The translations under genes were made by a program, and so were the position numbers. A stretch of 8,662 nucleotides of DNA from the NCBI GenBank assembly GCA_028718265.1, contig JAQUMG010000069.1:1-8662 (forward strand). Direction: 5' to 3'. Positions 7,495 through 8,662 of this stretch are shown piece after piece. Position 1 is the stretch's first letter; each line of letters begins with the position of its first letter. The notes under the pieces were generated by a model. That model searched no databases. It had not been told where the DNA came from and worked only from the letters and a program-made list of their open reading frames with translations. Source of the stretch: Candidatus Omnitrophota bacterium (GTDB lineage: Bacteria; Omnitrophota; Koll11; JAHIPI01).

Positions 7495-8028
7495 ATGATT
7501 CGCAATATCACAAAAAGAGAAAAAATACTTGCAGCGTTTACAGTATCTGTGACCTTAATAGCCCTCGTTTACAATTTTATTATTGACCCCATTATCAGCC
7601 AATGGAATGCGCTGGACAAGAAAATAAGAGATAAAGAAAGCGCGCTTAAGAAATATTCAAGGATTCTCGGCGACAAGGAGAATATCGAACGGCTTAGGAC
7701 ACAATACGCCAAATACCTGGGATCCAAGAAAATGACGCTCGAAGAAGAAAGCGCGGTCGCATTAAGCAGCATAGAAAAAACAGCGCGCCAGACAAGTGTC
7801 AGAATAACGAACATTAAGCCGCTTTCGTCCAAATCGTTCGGGAATTACAATAAGTTCACTTTCAGAGTGGCCACAGAATCCAAGCTCACGGAACTCACCA
7901 AGTTTATTTACGACCTTCAGTCGTCAGATCAGTTGCTTAAGGTTGAGAGAATGGTCCTACGGGCAAAGGAGAATGAACCCGCCACCATAAAGTCCATATT
8001 AAATATTACGAAGGTATCAGTATTCTAG
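7495..8028 (+). CDS. gspM: GspM/PilO-like inner-membrane protein
   Basis: This is the last gene of the core operon and the expected partner of GspL. Its 177 residues comprise a short basic cytoplasmic tail (1-10), one membrane helix (about 11-31), a periplasmic coiled coil (about 36-75) and a small alpha-beta domain (about 84-177). The segment with TELTKFIYDLQSSDQLLKVERMVL (about 132-155) resembles the PilO/GspM ferredoxin-like repeat, in which a helix with F-I-x-x-L-E precedes a strand with I-x-x-L. Sequence conservation in this family is weak, so topology, size and position after gspL carry much of the call. GGTGGG lies 5 nt before the ATG. The gap to gspL is 15 nt. No clear terminator follows the stop. 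Confidence 0.8.
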   Translation: MIRNITKREKILAAFTVSVTLIALVYNFIIDPIISQWNALDKKIRDKESALKKYSRILGDKENIERLRTQYAKYLGSKKMTLEEESAVALSSIEKTARQTSVRITNIKPLSSKSFGNYNKFTFRVATESKLTELTKFIYDLQSSDQLLKVERMVLRAKENEPATIKSILNITKVSVF

Positions 8029-8064
8029 CCTGATCAGTAACACTCCCCAAAAGTGACTAACTAC

Positions 8065-8093
8065 TTGACAAATAAGGAGATATGATGTATACT
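8065..8093 (+). promoter_or_regulatory. Near-consensus sigma70 promoter for the regulator-exeA unit
   Basis: TTGACA (8065-8070, perfect) and TATACT (8088-8093, 5 of 6) are separated by exactly 17 bp. This is the strongest promoter match in the window. Transcription should start near 8099-8101, about 75 nt before the regulator gene. The last three bases of the -10 are also the first three of the left palindrome, so a protein bound there would cover the -10 and start point. That geometry suggests repression, unlike the classic MerR operator inside a 19-20 bp spacer. Confidence 0.7.
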
Positions 8094-8142
8094 CTCTACC
8101 AAGAGAGTTAGCATAAGCTATACAACTCTCTTAGTAGAGAGT
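8091..8142 (+). repeat. Double palindrome forming a 52-bp dyad, likely operator
   Basis: There are two palindromes with identical 7-bp arms: ACTCTCT-ACCA-AGAGAGT (8091-8108) and ACTCTCT-TAGT-AGAGAGT (8125-8142), 16 bp apart and 34 bp centre to centre. The second is close to an inverted copy of the first, so 8091-8109 also pairs with 8124-8142 with 18 of 19 positions matching (one mismatch, 8100 against 8133). An inner AGC/GCT (8110-8112, 8117-8119) extends the dyad. At the DNA level this looks like a paired operator. At the RNA level the four half-sites could form mutually exclusive hairpins. No T-run follows, so it is not a plain intrinsic terminator. Confidence 0.75.
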
Positions 8143-8175
8143 GAGTAGGTTTGTGAAGACGAATGTGATAAAGAC

Positions 8176-8412
8176 ATGAAGAATATATACCTTCTAAAAG
8201 ATGTAGCGAAAATTTCCGGCCAGTCCATCTATACGCTTAAGTATTATTTGAAACTCGGCATTATCAAGGAAATAGGGCGTTCCCCCGATACTAATTTCCG
8301 GTTTTTCGACGATTCCACCGTATCTGCCCTTACAAAGATCAGAGAAATGAGGCTTAAGAATATAAGCTTGAAGGAGATAAAGAATCTTTTGACCTGGGAG
8401 GGTAAGGCATGA
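8176..8412 (+). CDS. Small MerR-type DNA-binding protein, HTH domain only
   Basis: This 78-residue protein matches the MerR N-terminal domain: a helix-turn-helix (YLLKDVAKISGQSIYTLKYY, 5-24), LGIIKEIGR (27-35) leading into the wing, then FRFFDDSTVSAL (41-52) and SLKEIKNLL (64-72). It stops where the long dimerization helix and effector domain of ordinary MerR proteins would begin, so no sensor part is present. The frame is intact, so this looks like a naturally short form rather than a break. The ATG at 8176 has no strong ribosome site. The stop overlaps the exeA start (ATGA), implying coupled translation. It probably binds the palindromes upstream and controls its own promoter; this is inferred from position. 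It could instead be an adaptor that dimerizes through another route. Confidence 0.78.
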   Translation: MKNIYLLKDVAKISGQSIYTLKYYLKLGIIKEIGRSPDTNFRFFDDSTVSALTKIREMRLKNISLKEIKNLLTWEGKA

Positions 8413-8662
8413 GTTATTATCAGGTTCTTAATATTCAAAAAGAGCCTTTTTCAACCAGCCCCGACCCGTATTTTTTTTATAGATCCTCAGCCCACGAGAC
8501 GGCTATACGGAGACTGGAGATAGCCATACGCCTCAGAAGGGGCTTGAGTTTGATAATAGGAGACGTAGGGACCGGAAAGACCACGCTGGGAAGAACACTT
8601 CTTCAGAATTTTAACCAGGAAGAAAATTTTATATTTCATCTGCTCTTGGACCCGACCTACAA
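8409..8662 (+). CDS. exeA: ExeA/GspA-like AAA ATPase, 5' part only
   Basis: The reading frame opens at ATG 8409, overlapping the preceding stop by 4 nt, and runs off the window after 84 codons. The N-terminus has the family pattern: Tyr3-Tyr4, then EPFSTSPDPYFFY (12-24), a His-Glu pair (29-30), a RRGLSLIIGD strand (43-52) and Walker A GDVGTGKTT (51-59). ExeA-type proteins are inner-membrane ATPases whose C-terminal peptidoglycan-binding part helps the T2SS secretin assemble. That part lies beyond the window, so a soluble AAA relative such as a TniB-like or general ATPase cannot be fully excluded. Adjacency to a complete T2SS core supports ExeA. An 8-T run (8471-8478) encodes part of the conserved YFFY. 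Confidence 0.83.
   Translation, partial: MSYYQVLNIQKEPFSTSPDPYFFYRSSAHETAIRRLEIAIRLRRGLSLIIGDVGTGKTTLGRTLLQNFNQEENFIFHLLLDPTY

Noticed and set aside
8036..8058. Possible terminator stem after gspM (AGT-AA-CACT / AGTG-ACT)
   Set aside because: The stem is only about seven pairs with an AA bulge, it is not GC-rich, and no T-run follows. Read-through into the next unit cannot be excluded.
8471..8478. Run of eight T in exeA as a phase-variation tract
   Set aside because: It encodes the family-conserved Phe-Phe of the PDPYFFY motif, which explains the run without slippage.

Overview
The window holds one nearly continuous plus-strand operon for a type II secretion system (T2SS), followed by a regulatory gap and the start of a second, linked unit. 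The gene order is gspE (assembly ATPase), gspF (inner-membrane platform), gspG (major pseudopilin), gspH, gspI, gspJ and gspK (minor pseudopilins), gspL (PilM-PilN-like fusion) and gspM (PilO-like). The calls rest on family motifs: Walker A/B and a tetracysteine in GspE, class III prepilin leaders in G to J, the GspG aspartate-rich C-terminus, and the GspK acidic core. No RNA gene, CRISPR array, insertion sequence or attachment site was seen.

Region by region: 1-121 is a short non-coding leader with a plausible extended -10 promoter. 122-8028 is the nine-gene operon. Its junctions are tight (overlaps of 47, 26 and 4 nt, gaps of 3 to 29 nt), and I see no internal terminator. 8029-8175 is the only sizeable intergenic stretch. 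It carries a near-consensus TTGACA-17-TATACT promoter that runs straight into a 52-bp dyad made of two 18-bp palindromes. 8176-8412 encodes a 78-residue protein that is essentially only a MerR-type DNA-binding domain. Its stop codon overlaps the start of an ExeA/GspA-like AAA ATPase that runs off the right edge.

How the parts fit: GspE would power assembly of a pseudopilus through GspF, GspL and GspM. GspG would form the shaft and GspH-K the tip. ExeA-family ATPases are known to help place the outer-membrane secretin through peptidoglycan. The secretin (GspD), GspC and the prepilin peptidase (GspO) are not in the window; they may lie downstream of exeA or elsewhere. The separate promoter and small regulator suggest that the ExeA unit is controlled apart from the core machine. 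That is inference.

Organism: a Gram-negative (diderm) bacterium, since a T2SS exports across an outer membrane. Moderate GC, heavy use of ATA for isoleucine and AGA/AGG for arginine, and the divergent Gsp sequences in a compact operon with an adjacent ExeA ATPase suggest an uncultivated lineage such as Omnitrophota. This placement is a low-confidence impression, not something the sequence proves.
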